The notes beneath the pieces are model-generated. The model was given only the letters and a program-made list of their open reading frames with translations. It did not search any database and was not told the origin of the DNA. From NCBI GenBank assembly GCA_003342815.1, contig PTEX01000060.1, positions 3,718,896 through 3,782,895 of the forward strand: a DNA stretch of 64,000 bases, read 5' to 3'. Source of the DNA: Eudromia elegans (taxonomy: Eukaryota > Chordata > Aves > Tinamiformes > Tinamidae). Of this stretch, positions 14,560-24,560 are shown in pieces. How positions within the stretch are numbered: position 1 is the first letter of the stretch; the number at the start of each line of letters is the position of its first letter. Both the position numbers and the translations under genes were made by a program.

Positions 14560-14692
14560 AACAGGCTACATGGGCAAGATAATAATTGCTTTGTTTAAGC
14601 CAGCGTGGGTGTTTTATTACTGCAGCTTGAAATTACTCATTTAAAAGTGCTGAGATCCTCAGACCTCTGAAGGCACGTTATCTTTGTAGTGT
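14560..14692 (+). repeat. Possible MIR/CORE-SINE-type 3' tail remnant
   Basis: The segment 'aaaagtgctgagatcctcag' followed by 'tgaaggcacgtta' resembles the conserved L2-like tail of MIR and related amniote SINEs, which typically reads like 'aaagtgctttgagatcctcagatgaaaggcac'. The upstream part ('gataataattgctttg') could be the element body, but it is too decayed to be sure. Recalled consensus only; no alignment was run. Confidence 0.35.
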
Positions 14693-15165
14693 CAACACTC
14701 CACAGCCATGTTCTCAAGGTAGCTGTCTGAAAAGGGATTTTGTTTGGATCATACCAGCTACAAGCCCAAGCACTGCCAGGATCCACAGAGCAACCATTCC
14801 TGATATACCCTCGCAAGCTGCTTCATTAAGTTTACTCAGGACACACTTCCCATCAGACACCACTAACTCTCCCCTTTCCTGCCATCCTTCTCCGGGTTCT
14901 GGTTTTCCCATAAACAGAGTTTCATAGGGATGAACTCCATAGCTCTGGTAGTAGAGTCCTACACATTAAACATTTGGAGTGGGACTCTATCATTTTTCTG
15001 TTGACCTCTCCCACTTCCAGCTTCAAAGACACACAACGGTGACCATGAGGAGATGGAGGAGGCTTGAGTTAAAAATAGGGAGAGGGGCTTTGCATCCAGG
15101 ACTCTTCAACCTTAATATTCAGGCACTTGTGAAGAAGAGAGTTTTCCATCCTCGCGTATACGAGA

Positions 15166-16228
15166 GAATCATAGAATTATAGAATGCCTAGGGTTGGAAG
15201 GGACCTCTAGAGGTCATCTAGTCCAACCCCCCTGCACACGCAGGGTCCCCTAGAGCATGTGGCACAGGGTGATGTCCAGGCGGGTTTTGAAGATCTCCAG
15301 AGAAGGAGACTCCACCACCTCTCTGGGCAGCCTGTTCCAGGGCTCTGTCACCCTCACTGTTAAAAAATTCTTTCTCAAGTTCCTGTGGAACTTTTGGTGC
15401 CTCAATTTGTGGCCGTTTCCTCTAGTTCTATCACTGGCCACCACTGAGAAGAGGCCAGCTCCATCCTCCTCACTCCCTTTCTTGAGATATTTATATACAT
15501 TAATCAGGTCCCCTCTCAGTCTTCCCTTCTCCAGGCTGAAGAGGCCCAGCTCTCTCAGCCTTTGCTCATAGGGAACATGTTCCAGGCCCCTAATCATCTT
15601 TGTGGCCCTGCGCTGGACTCTCTCTAGCAGCTCCACGTCCCTCCTGCACTGGGGAGCCCAGAACTGCACACAGGACTCGAGGTGCGGCCTCACCAGGGCT
15701 GAGTAGAGGGGCAGAATCACCTCCCTCGACCTGCTGGAGACGCTCTGCTTAATGCACCCCAGGATCCCATTGGCCTTCTTGGCCACGAGGGCACACTGCT
15801 GCCTCATGGTCAACTTGTCGTCCACCATGACGCCCAGGTCCCTCTCTGCGGGGCTGCTCTCCAGGAGGTCGGTCCCCAGCCTGTAGGCATGTCTGGGGTT
15901 ATTCCTCCCCAGGTGCAGGACCCTACACTTGCCCTTGTTGAACTTCATGAGGTTACTCGCCGCCCAGCTGTCCAGTCTGTCCAGGTCCCTCTGGATGGCA
16001 GCACAGCCCTCAGGGCTGTCAGCTATTCCTCCCAGCTTGGTATCATCAGCAAACTTGCTGAGGGAGCACTCCATCCCTTCATCTAGGTCGTTAATGAATA
16101 AATTGAACAGGACCGGACCAAGGACTGACCCCTGGGGGACACCACTAACCACAGGCCTCCAGCTGGACTCGGTACCACGGATTACCACTCTCTGGGCCCT
16201 GTCATTTAGCCAGTTCCTAATCTACCTC
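15166..16228 (-). mobile_element. CR1 LINE copy, 5' truncated, best preserved in the window
   Basis: On the minus strand this copy runs from 16228 down to a clean CR1 3' end at 15166. Reading the plus strand from the 3' end gives 'gagaatcatagaattataga', which is the complement of ATTCTATA-ATTCTATG-ATTCTC octamers, then 'aagggacctctagaggtcat' and the CR1 3' UTR. The 5' truncation falls in the reverse transcriptase just before W-I-R-N-W-L-N-D, at about 16228. It is 5' truncated in the normal way for CR1, with no internal deletion, and diverges little from the first copy at 5686-7494 where the two overlap. Confidence 0.96.
15250..16228 (-). pseudogene. CR1 ORF2 C-terminal part, long open frame
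   Basis: Contains the second half of the reverse transcriptase and the C-terminal region of CR1 ORF2. A single uninterrupted frame of 312 codons covers 15250-16188 (first codon GTG), from [19 protein letters not shown] through [23 protein letters not shown] and [13 protein letters not shown] to the stop before the 3' UTR. Just upstream, the family tryptophan of VRWIRNW is a TAG (about 16220-16222). Endonuclease and RT motifs 0 to A are absent, so this 312-residue piece of a protein of about 900-1000 residues has no activity of its own. The long open frame suggests a rather young insertion, not function. Confidence 0.93.
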
Positions 16229-16611
16229 AGCAAGCTAATGTACTGCACATAAACACTAATCAGAACAGGACCAAGACTTCCTTCTGGGTAATCTAACCAC
16301 TAGATTATGGAGTCATATATCAGCAGCCTGTCCCGATAAATATTTAATTATTCCATATAAATTGGAATCACCCCAACAAGTAAGAACAGAAGAATGTGTG
16401 CTAGCAGAATGCATAGTGCACCCTCGTGGGTAAGAGAAGCACTATCAACTCCTATCAGGATGTGGATATGGATTTCCTACATCCTTGGAAAAATCCCTAT
16501 CCAAATAGTCTCTTCATAAGGAAAATTCTATCATCAGCAGTGCCTATACCTACACATTGCAGAAGAGGTCTTACTTTGTCCTTACTTACACACAAGACAC
16601 ACATGTTTGTA

Positions 16612-16690
16612 TATGTGTATAAAAATATAGCTAGAGATATATAGATTATACCCATACACATATATCTAGATACAGAAAGATAGATATAGT
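16612..16690. repeat. Impure TA/TAGA-rich simple sequence
   Basis: A run of interleaved TATA, TAGA and CATA units without a clean period. Low-complexity sequence of no evident function. Confidence 0.5.
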
Positions 16691-19297
16691 GTCTGTACTT
16701 TCAAGACAAATTACTTTCCTTAGTGCTGCAGAGGTTTTTGGTTTTGGTAATTAGAATATTCCAAGCCCCTAACACATTTATTTTCAGAAGAATTTCAGCC
16801 AGTGATAGAGTTCCTGTCCTCGAAGACTAGATTTTTTATAAGGACTCAGGATTTGTTGTTACTTGGGCGTATTACCTCAAATAATTTCAGTGATGAAGAG
16901 CAGTTCACAAAGGTCATTTGAAAAGAGTGAGAGGAAGAAAGTCAGAGAAACTGGAAGTTCCCATTATTATATGCAATAAGTTAAACACACGTCTAAGTGT
17001 TCTTTGGAACAGGGACGAAGAAACTGTTTTCTATGTCTGTTGGGAATTAGAGAAGAAATAATGAATTCTAATTACAGTGAGGAATATCCCAGTTTGTCAT
17101 TAGGAAACACTTTCAAGTAATAAGGGAATAGATCACCTGTGGCCTCCACCATGGGAGGTTTTAAAGACTAGATAAGGTAAATGTATGTAAGGAAGATTTC
17201 AAATACAATTGATCTGTTTTAAGGCAGGAGTACGGCGTCTCTTTCAGAGCTACATTCCAGGTTTCCTGCAACATGACTAACACATAGGAGTTTTTCATTT
17301 ATTACCTGATATGTTACATTCCCTGCCTGCTGTGTGAATATATAAAACAAACAAGAGCATTCACAAGTAGAGCTCATAGAGCTTTTTTTTAGCGAATAGT
17401 GAATTTGCCTTAAAACATAGATTCATTGATTCTGACAATAACTACCAATTTTAGTTGACTTTGTCAAGCAGAATTTACTGGAGGGAATAAAAAAGGGGAC
17501 AAATTCACACATGCACACAAAAAGCCCATATATGTCCCTATTTCTTCTTTTCTCACTAACACCCACCCACTGAAATTATTTTTGTCTATGGCATTTACAG
17601 CTCTGCCAGATACATTCCCACATATATTTAGTCTCTGTGCTAGGTGAAATGCAAAAATAATATGACGGTCAGGAATATTTCATTTTGTGTCTGGAAACAT
17701 CGACACCATCTATCATGCTACTGAACAACAAATTTGTTAATCGTGGAGTGAAAATCACAAGACTGGTTTTTAAATACATAGATAAAAAGACGTATACTGG
17801 GCCATGCCAAAACGTCCATTAATTTCATCAGGGCTAGGACATCATTAAGGGCCAACATCTAAACAGCACAGGGTGCCACTGTTTGCAGGCATGGGGTACC
17901 TTGTGTAATCACTCATGCTAATAATTTACACACAACTGACTGTGATATATATGGTGAGCTCATGCATTCCCTGGCTTTCCCCTTGCCTTCACAAAAGGCA
18001 TCCAGAATTACAGTCCCTCAATCTGGGAGATGAGGCACAGGCTTCCCTTAGAATGATAGGAAGTTATAGGACAGATTATGACCCTTTCTTCTCTCTTAGC
18101 TGATGAAGAGCATGCCCAGTAGGCTGCAAGATCTAGCATCAGTTTATTGCAAATTGCCATGGTGAGCAGAGATGCCTGGTGAGAAGGTTTAGAAGTCTGT
18201 TATTCCTGTAAAAAAAGGGACTGCATTTTTAGAAAAGCAAATATATCAATACCAATGAGTTGTCATAGAGTACTCGACCTGGAGTTTCAAGGTTTTGCTC
18301 ATTTTTCAATAAACCATTAAGATCTCTAGATAAACAAATAAAGAGAACAACTATATATAGAAAAAATAATATATAGACAGCCAAGGAAGATTTCATTCAG
18401 AAGTGATTGTCACAAGAGGACTAAATGATCATTTATGGACTGTTATTACAGAAATATCATTGTATTAGAAAAAGTAGATTCTTTGTATGTTCTTTTTTTT
18501 TTCTTTCCACATTTGGGACAAGTGATTGAGCACAGAGAAAAAGAAAGTACAATTCCATCACACCACATATGGGATAGGCCATGAATAAGAATTTGTGTGA
18601 TAGATTAGATTATTCAGTTATGTTTTCATAGAACAATTTCTCATAGAAAGAAACATACTGTATAGGATTCGTACAGCAGCTGGTACTTTCAGCATGTGCT
18701 AATCAGTTCTGATTCTAAATTGCCAATAGTATGTAGTGCTGTCAAAAGAAGAAAACAAAAGCCTACACTTCTAGTCTGGTATGCTTGAAGTAGGACCCTT
18801 AAAAGTATTCCTAGGTATGGACGAAAAATTCTGTGCTCCCATTTTACTGATAGAGTAGGTTTGAAAATGTTGGAACCCTGGACTCTGACAGTCAGCACCC
18901 AGGCTTGAGCAGAGTTTTCTGTTGTTTTGCTTTGAATCAGAGTGTCATTTTCATGAGACCAGCAAAGATTGGAGTTAGACCTATATTTCTATTAATAGCA
19001 ATGTGAAATTTTGAGGTCAAATTCCCTTGGATAGGAGTAGCAGGATAACCCTTAGAGACAAGGAGATTGAGAAAGTTGAGGTTGAGGGTCAAACACTTTG
19101 ATGAGGCTGGAAAGAAAAGACAGTGTGTGATCCACTGTCTTCTTCAGATGCTTCAAAAGATAACGCATTGGAATGCACTTCCACCTTTATAAAACACCTA
19201 GGTTTGTGTGAAAAAAGGACAGAGAAGAAAGGTTAGCTATCGATGTCTTCTGTTTAGGACACAATTTTTAAATCTTTCATGGGATGTACCCTGCATT

Positions 19298-19360
19298 AAT
19301 GCTTAGTCTCATTTGTTCTGATTTTGTTCAAAATCTGAATGCTTGGTCTCATTAGTTCTG
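19298..19360. repeat. Local tandem duplication, 40-bp period
   Basis: A 23-base segment starting 'aatgcttagtctcat' at 19298-19320 recurs at 19338-19360 as 'aatgcttggtctcat' with two differences, and a further 'aatgctt' starts at 19361. This is consistent with a small old tandem duplication. Confidence 0.7.
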
Positions 19361-20354
19361 AATGCTTCTTTTGCTAATTAAGTTTTACAATAGTCTTCTC
19401 CATGCCTTCAGAGATGTTTGTTCTAGATGCCCGTAACTCTGATTTATCTTTTGAAAGTGTCTCATGTAAAATGTTATGTAGATCTACCACTAGTTTATGG
19501 GCTTTTTACATTTTTTTAAAGAAGAAAGTCCTTATTAATAAATTGTCTTGTCTATGGAACAGTCTTTGGAGAAATTTTAATTTTAAAGTTCTTATTCATC
19601 CATACTGTCAGCAAGATTTTTTATGCGTTTTGCTCATATTTCATTTTGATCTGAAGGTCTGCAGTCTATGCCCAATCTATTTCTGTCTTGCTACTTAAGA
19701 ACAGAACATATGCTTAATTTTTTGGAAATGCAATCATGTGGTTGCCAGACACTTACTTCAGACTATCAATTTAGTTAACAGTTAATAATGTGGAAGCAGA
19801 TATGGGTAAACTGGAAACTGTGGTGTCAAAGAAAGGTTTCAGATCCATCCTCTGGCTGCAGAAAAAAGGCAAGGTGTGTAATCATTTTCTACTTATCTCT
19901 TCCTCATACAAAGACTATCTGTGTTGATGGCTCTGAGAGTACTTGGTTGAAATAAAAGTCTGGTCTAATGTCAGGCCCACATATGTAAAAAGTCTGATTA
20001 CAATTTTTAGACAAGATACTATCACAGGAGTACTCATAATGTCTGCTTTTATGAGTAACTGGATGGCATTTATTCTCTTTTGGGACTAATCACAAACACC
20101 AAGGAAAAGGTAAAACATACAAAAGATAAAGAAAAAGATTTTTTTTTTCTTTTTCTCTCTTTGACAGATGGCAAGTAGAAGGAGGAAGAATTTAGAGACA
20201 TATTCAAGGTCAGAGAGATAACACTCTATGTCTTTCATGTCCTAATCTAATTCCTTAATTAAGGCCATTCCTTCAATCTTATAAATCATGGCAGGACATT
20301 TTTCAGGCTCGAGTCATCCGACTCATGATGTGTATTTTAACTCTTCATCTGTTA

Positions 20355-20360
20355 AAGTAC
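20355..20360 (-). other. DLG2: Splice donor of the DLG2 L27 exon
   Basis: On the minus strand the exon ends CAAGAG followed by gtactt. The GT is present, but the +3 to +6 positions (ACTT) are weaker than the usual RAGT, which fits an alternatively used exon. Reading on into the intron would add V-L and a stop. Confidence 0.7.
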
Positions 20361-20506
20361 CTCTTGTTTTTCCTGCAGATTTTCATGGCCTGTAGCAGGA
20401 GATGTTGTCTTCTCCCATTTCTCCGCAACTTCATTGGCTTCTTCTATTTTTTGCTGATAGCTTTTCTGGGAATTTAGCAGTGTCACTTCATAAAACTCTT
20501 GAATAT
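20361..20506 (-). CDS. DLG2: DLG2 exon: C-terminal end of the L27 domain plus linker
   Basis: A single internal coding exon of 146 bases. It starts with two bases that complete a GAT codon (phase 1) and ends on a whole codon. Its 49 residues begin DIQEFYEVTLLNSQKS, continue with a charged, helix-prone stretch (IEEANEVAEKWEKTTS) and end in EKQE. DIQEFYEVTLL is the third helix at the end of the L27 domain of DLG1/DLG2-type MAGUK scaffolds, which oligomerises them and pairs them with CASK/MPP partners beneath synaptic and junctional membranes. DLG1 continues as DNPK; the LNSQKS continuation matches what I recall of the L27 isoform of DLG2, and this is why I choose DLG2. The preceding exon, which should end in the FQ-A-L-(I/L) part of L27, was not found in the window. 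The Tyr and Gln after NSQKS may differ from mammals (Cys, Glu from memory). Confidence 0.85.
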
Positions 20507-20530
20507 CTGTTTGGAAAGAAGAAGAATTGC
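20507..20530 (-). other. DLG2: Splice acceptor and pyrimidine tract of the DLG2 exon
   Basis: On the minus strand the sequence before the exon reads 'attcttcttctttccaaacag', a pyrimidine-rich tract followed by CAG. The AG falls exactly where the L27 reading frame needs a phase-1 boundary before the DIQEF codons. Confidence 0.8.
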
Positions 20531-20665
20531 AAGACATTACTTTATATATTGTCTGTAGAATCCCCAGTATTTATCTTTGACTGATACATATTTACACATT
20601 TTCAGAAGACACATGATAATGATAAACATATATCACATTTCTGGTAGAAAGCACCAATACACTTC

Positions 20666-20684
20666 TTTTTTTTTTTTTTTTTTT
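20666..20684. repeat. Poly(T) run, 19 bases
   Basis: Uninterrupted T run on the plus strand, which is poly(A) in the DLG2 transcript sense, about 160 bases upstream of the exon. No retroposed body could be recognised beside it. Confidence 0.9.
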
Positions 20685-21137
20685 CTTAAAACATTAGTGA
20701 GATTCCTGAGAAATATTTTAAACAATTCCTTACGAATCATTTCAAAGGAATAAAGGAATATGTAGGAGAAGAAACTCAAAGAAACTCATCTTCCACTCAC
20801 ACCTGAATAATAATGTAGGACAGACCATTATACAGGAATAAGTAATTCTAATAATTTTGATCAGTAAACTAAGTAAAACAGCTTAAGAGAAGCTGCTTAT
20901 CAGATACCTCCTCCAGCATTTGAGCTCTCAGCCCCAGCTGCAGACGCACTAAGTAAAAAATAGGAGAGGAACAGAGGACTTGAAGAAAGATTTTGTGGGC
21001 TAATCAGTTCAAACCTGTAGTCACTCACTAGTTATTAATCAATGTTTAGGTTCAATCATGGGTCAGTAGTAAACTGTATTTTTTTTCTACATTTAAATGT
21101 TAATCACCCGGTTATTCATATGTATTTCCTAGCTTAC

Positions 21138-21285
21138 AGATAGACAAGATAGAGTACTAAAAACACTTTCATTGAAATCTGTGTAGGTAGCCATCAAAAG
21201 AGGATCAGAGAGAAGCGTTCTCCCTCCTTGGGGCAAGCTTTTAGTCATAGGGGTGCCATGTGGGCTGACGGATGTACTTGACTCA
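21138..21285 (-). other. Candidate (unproven) exon-like segment
   Basis: On the minus strand a strong pyrimidine tract and AG ('cctttgttttttctttag', ending at 21286) precede 148 bases that stay open in one frame and end at a GTAAGC donor (21132-21137). The open frame reads SSTSVSPHGTPMTKSLPQG near its start and has no family match that I know. It would enter with two bases from a previous exon and leave in phase 0, which does not fit the phase-1 start of the DLG2 exon at 20506. It may be an alternative exon of another isoform, a terminal-type exon, or chance. Confidence 0.2.
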
Positions 21286-21360
21286 CTAAAGAAAAAACAA
21301 AGGAACAAATAAAAGAATATTATTTTCATTAGGAGGGATGGACAGGACTTCTCCTAGGTA

Positions 21361-21420
21361 AAAANAAAAAAAAAAAAAAAAAAAAAAGGAAAGGAAAGGA
21401 AAAAAGAAAACAAAAAGAAA
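21361..21420. repeat. Poly(A) and GGAAA purine tract with one undetermined base
   Basis: About 27 bases of A interrupted by the only N of the window (21365), then GGAAA repeats and A-rich sequence. The N probably marks a base the assembler could not settle in a long homopolymer. Confidence 0.9.
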
Positions 21421-23471
21421 ACAGCTTCAAGGGGAAAGATTACGTCTCTCTAGACACCCTCTGGGACTTCATGAGGGACTGGTTAGAAAAATTATTATTT
21501 TTTCAAGAGCAACTCTTTCTAATGAGCACTATCTGGGGCACAAAGAGTGCAGGAAGGCAAAACCCTTGATTGGTGCAAGTCAGGAGAGCTGCAGCAAATC
21601 TAGCAGATAAGTGGAGAGAGAAACATGTCCAGTCTTAGAGGAAAGGGAAAGCTCAAGCTCATTGTGCTCACACGGTGTCTTTCATAAACACTTGTGAATT
21701 TGTTCTTTATTTTCTGTTTCATGAAGAATTTGCATGTTACCTTAAACTATGTTGAATTCATAGTAACCCAGGGTTACAGACAAAATTGCTTTACAGAGGC
21801 TGTCATGAGTCTATATCTCATGTACTGAGGCATAGGAGTCCTCACTCCCTGGGACGTTCCAGCATGGCTAAAAGGAAAGAACATGTGCTCAGCCAAAAAC
21901 TTCACAAGACAGAGAGAAAAACCTTTCCACATTAACCATCGAGTTCGACTGGCAAGCAGGAAAATACTGGGGTTGTGTCTGCAGTTCAGAAACAACAGAG
22001 ACTTCTTCCTATAGAGTTATAGTGTCTGGGCCAGGATTGTTTCTATCTGTCATAAATAAGGTTATTTATAATGTACATGGGCAGGACATTTCCATTTTCG
22101 CTTATGTCATCTCCAGTGATAGGAGGCTGAAATGGACTGCATGTGAGTAAGCAGGATTGAAAGGGCAGAAGGCACAGAGGTACCCTGAGCTTCTACTTCT
22201 GTCAAAGATGCACTGCACCCAAATGCACTCGGCTGGGTCTATGCTCCTCCTCACATTAGGTCCCTCTGCAAATCTCTGCCAGGCACTCTTCCCTCTAATG
22301 TAGCACCTGAAACTGAACTTTCCTTCAGACTCCTTTTGCTACTTTTGTTAAGTACATTATTTCTAGGGGGGAAAAAAGAAATCAGAATTTTTTATTTTAC
22401 CATTAATAAAGCAGTCCACTGAACATACCTATTGAGCTCTGTTTTACAGGTCTGAAAATAAGCTTGCTGAATGATACGAATAGAAATAGTTGCAGGAATT
22501 CAGATTTCGTATTACTAAGAGCCACCTGGCACCTCTACCCATAAAGCTAAAAACCACTTTTAAAATGAAAAGCTATATGCTAGCTGTGATAAACATGCAG
22601 GTGTGAGGGGATGTTTTACCATCATTTGAATATTCACAATAGAGCAGCAAACACTTGTAATATATGGTTTGATGGCAGGTCAATTTATATTGTAGCTGCA
22701 AATAATATATACTTGAGTGGTATGTGATTATCTCTAGATAAATATTTGGCATAAATAAATTGCCAATTGGCAGAAATTGCCCCGTGGCACTGGAACTGGC
22801 ATAGCTATAGTGATTGGAGTATTAATTGGGTTGACAGTAGTCAGTCAAGGAAGCGCAAAACAGAGCTTTCAGTCTGACTTTAAAGACTGTTTTGCCCTAG
22901 TGGGTTCATTAAAAATAAAGTGTGAGCCATGTAAGCATGTCTATGCATGCACTCAAAATAAATCTCAAAAAACTCAGTCTCTTTTCAAAGGTCCTTGTCT
23001 TTACTGAGAGGACCGTACATTTCTTTCAGTAGAATAATGATCACTGGTGCACAGAGAAGAGCTTTTCAAGCATACTTATGTAGTTACAGAACCCAGACAG
23101 CACAGAGGATTCACTTCGTTAGTTGCTTTGTTATTTCATAAGCCAAAACTGCAATTTCAATGGAAGAGCTGTAACTTGCAGTCAATCAAGGTTAGCATAA
23201 AATAGGGTCTATAATTTGTTCTGAATAAAACTTGCTCAATCGTGTGATCTCCATTATGTTACAGGTACAATCAAATGCTAGGAGGAAGAAAAAAGCTGAA
23301 TACTACTGAGAATGGAAGAAGAGGAGCAAGGGCTGTGATGGGATCAAGCAGCCATGAAATCAAGTTTGGAGCTCATGTCGCAAAAAGGTAGTTGTGAGAA
23401 CATGGCAATTGCCCTGTAAAATTATCAAAATACAGTCTTCTGTTTGGGGCGGGGGCGGTGTTTACAGGAAT
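21421..23471. other. Stretch without supported genes
   Basis: AT-rich intron-like sequence. A 76-codon frame at 22777-23007 (+) opens with a glycine- and isoleucine-rich hydrophobic stretch, but it lacks any recognised family, splice borders or promoter; treated as chance. Confidence 0.55.
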
Positions 23472-23605
23472 GACAGAATCACAGAATTAAGGTTGGAAGG
23501 GACCTTTGGAGATCATCTAATCCAAGCCCCCTACAAGAACAGGGTCATCTAAGAGCACATTGCACATAATCGTGTCCTGCAGAGTTTTCAGTGTCTCCAG
23601 AGGAC
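23472..23605 (-). mobile_element. CR1 3'-end fragment
   Basis: The plus strand reads 'acagaatcacagaattaagg', then 'ttggaagggacctttggaga' and 'tcatctaatccaagcccc', which is the complement of a CR1 3' UTR with its octamer tail. It continues to 'gtgtctccag', which corresponds to the end of ORF2 (S-L-E-I-F/L-K region). It is 5' truncated at about 23605, close to the start of the polypurine tract. More diverged than the copy at 15166-16228. Confidence 0.9.
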
Positions 23606-23639
23606 ATAATGCATCGAAAAGGCTAACATGAATGAGATT

Positions 23640-24056
23640 GCAGGAAGAAAAGGAAAATGGAAAAAGGAAAAAGGAAAAAGGAAAAGGATAGGGAAAAGGA
23701 AAAAGGGAAAAGGAAAGGAAAAAGGAAAAATGAAAAGGAAAGGAAAAAGGAAAAGGAAAGGAAAAAGGAAAAATGAAAAGGAAAAGGAAAAGAAAAAGAA
23801 AAAGGGAAAGGAAAAGGAAAAGAAAAAGGAAAAGAAAAAGAAAAAGAAGAAGAAGAAAAAGAAAAAGGAAAAGGAAAAGGAAAAGGAAAAGGAAAAGGAA
23901 AAGGAAAAGGAAAAGGAAAAGGAAAAGGAAAAGGAAAAGGAAAAGGGAAAGAGAAAGAAAAAGGAAAAGGAAAAGGAAAAGGAAAGGAAAAGGAAAAGGA
24001 AAAGAAAAAGGAAAAGGAAAAGGAAAAGGAAAAGAAAAAAGAAAAAAGAAAAAGAA
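23640..24056. repeat. Long imperfect GGAAAA hexanucleotide (polypurine) tract
   Basis: About 415 bases on the plus strand contain almost only A and G, built from GGAAAA units with variants GAAAAA, GGGAAA and GGAAA. The cleanest part is at 23866-23946, where GGAAAA repeats about 13 times in a row. Reading frames are open on both strands here (Lys/Glu/Arg-rich on plus, Phe/Ser/Pro/Leu-rich on minus) only because the repeat has no stop codons; these are not genes. In the DLG2 transcript sense the tract is a long pyrimidine tract. Confidence 0.97.
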
Positions 24057-24439
24057 TTATTTGGAAAAATAAGAATAGGAGAAGACACAAGGTCTTACAC
24101 AGAGGAGAGACCTTTCTTTCAGGTAGAAGTTATGCAGAAAAAGTAATGCATGATCAGACAAAGCTGAATAGGCAGTCTAAACTGTGTCATTTCCCTACTT
24201 TTGAATGATTGCTTCTGCAACCCTAGAACCATTATTTCAGTACAGCTTTTGTTCCATTTTTTATGTATCACAATACTCATTCATTACAAGAAAACATCCC
24301 AACTCTCATAGCAAAGGGGTTAAATAATATGAAAGGCAAAAAAAATAGAATAGCCTAAACTACTTTGTCTTTTGTGACCATGAGCTTTCACTAGCATTCT
24401 AATGAGGGAAACTAAGATAAAGCAATATAATTCTTCATT
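24057..24439. other. Stretch without supported genes
   Basis: Sequence between the polypurine tract and the probable old LINE trace. Nothing recognised. Confidence 0.5.
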
Positions 24440-24560
24440 CATCTCTGAGCACTTCAGCACCAGAAAGATAGAGGTAAATTGAAGGGAATTCAGACAAAGA
24501 CTGATGATTAAAGGTTTGAGAGGACTAACTTTTGAGGAAAGATTAAAGGACAAGAATCAT
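24440..24560 (+). mobile_element. Probable very old CR1/L2-like ORF2 trace
   Basis: Conceptual translation on the plus strand gives RGKLKGIQ, then after one frame change MIKGLRGLTFEERLK. This parallels the CR1/L2 ORF2 pattern [18 protein letters not shown]-x-L-x-Y-E-x-R-L, as seen in the CR1 copies at 7033-7110 and in 15166-16228. No 3' end survives. Similarity is judged by eye only. Confidence 0.5.

Larger units (their letters stand above)
16229..20360. other. Stretch without supported genes
   Basis: AT-rich intron-like sequence lying downstream (in the minus direction) of the DLG2 exon. An impure TATAGA/ATATAT-rich patch at about 16612-16690 and a small local duplication at 19298-19360 are the only structures seen. 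No further DLG2 exon was recognised. Confidence 0.55.

Noticed and set aside
16250-16310. Partial resemblance of 'cagaacaggaccaagact' and following bases to CR1, next to the copy at 15166-16228
   Set aside because: The match is short and gapped and would correspond to a part of CR1 already present in the neighbouring copy; could be an older fragment or chance.
22777-23007. Hydrophobic start of a 76-codon frame, considered as a membrane or fusion-peptide segment
   Set aside because: No family motif, no flanking structure and no splice borders; ordinary AT-rich chance frame.
23588-24146. Long Lys/Glu/Arg-rich and Phe/Pro/Ser-rich open frames on both strands
   Set aside because: They are produced by the GGAAAA repeat, which contains no stop codons in any frame; open frames on both strands at once are the mark of a simple repeat, not a gene.
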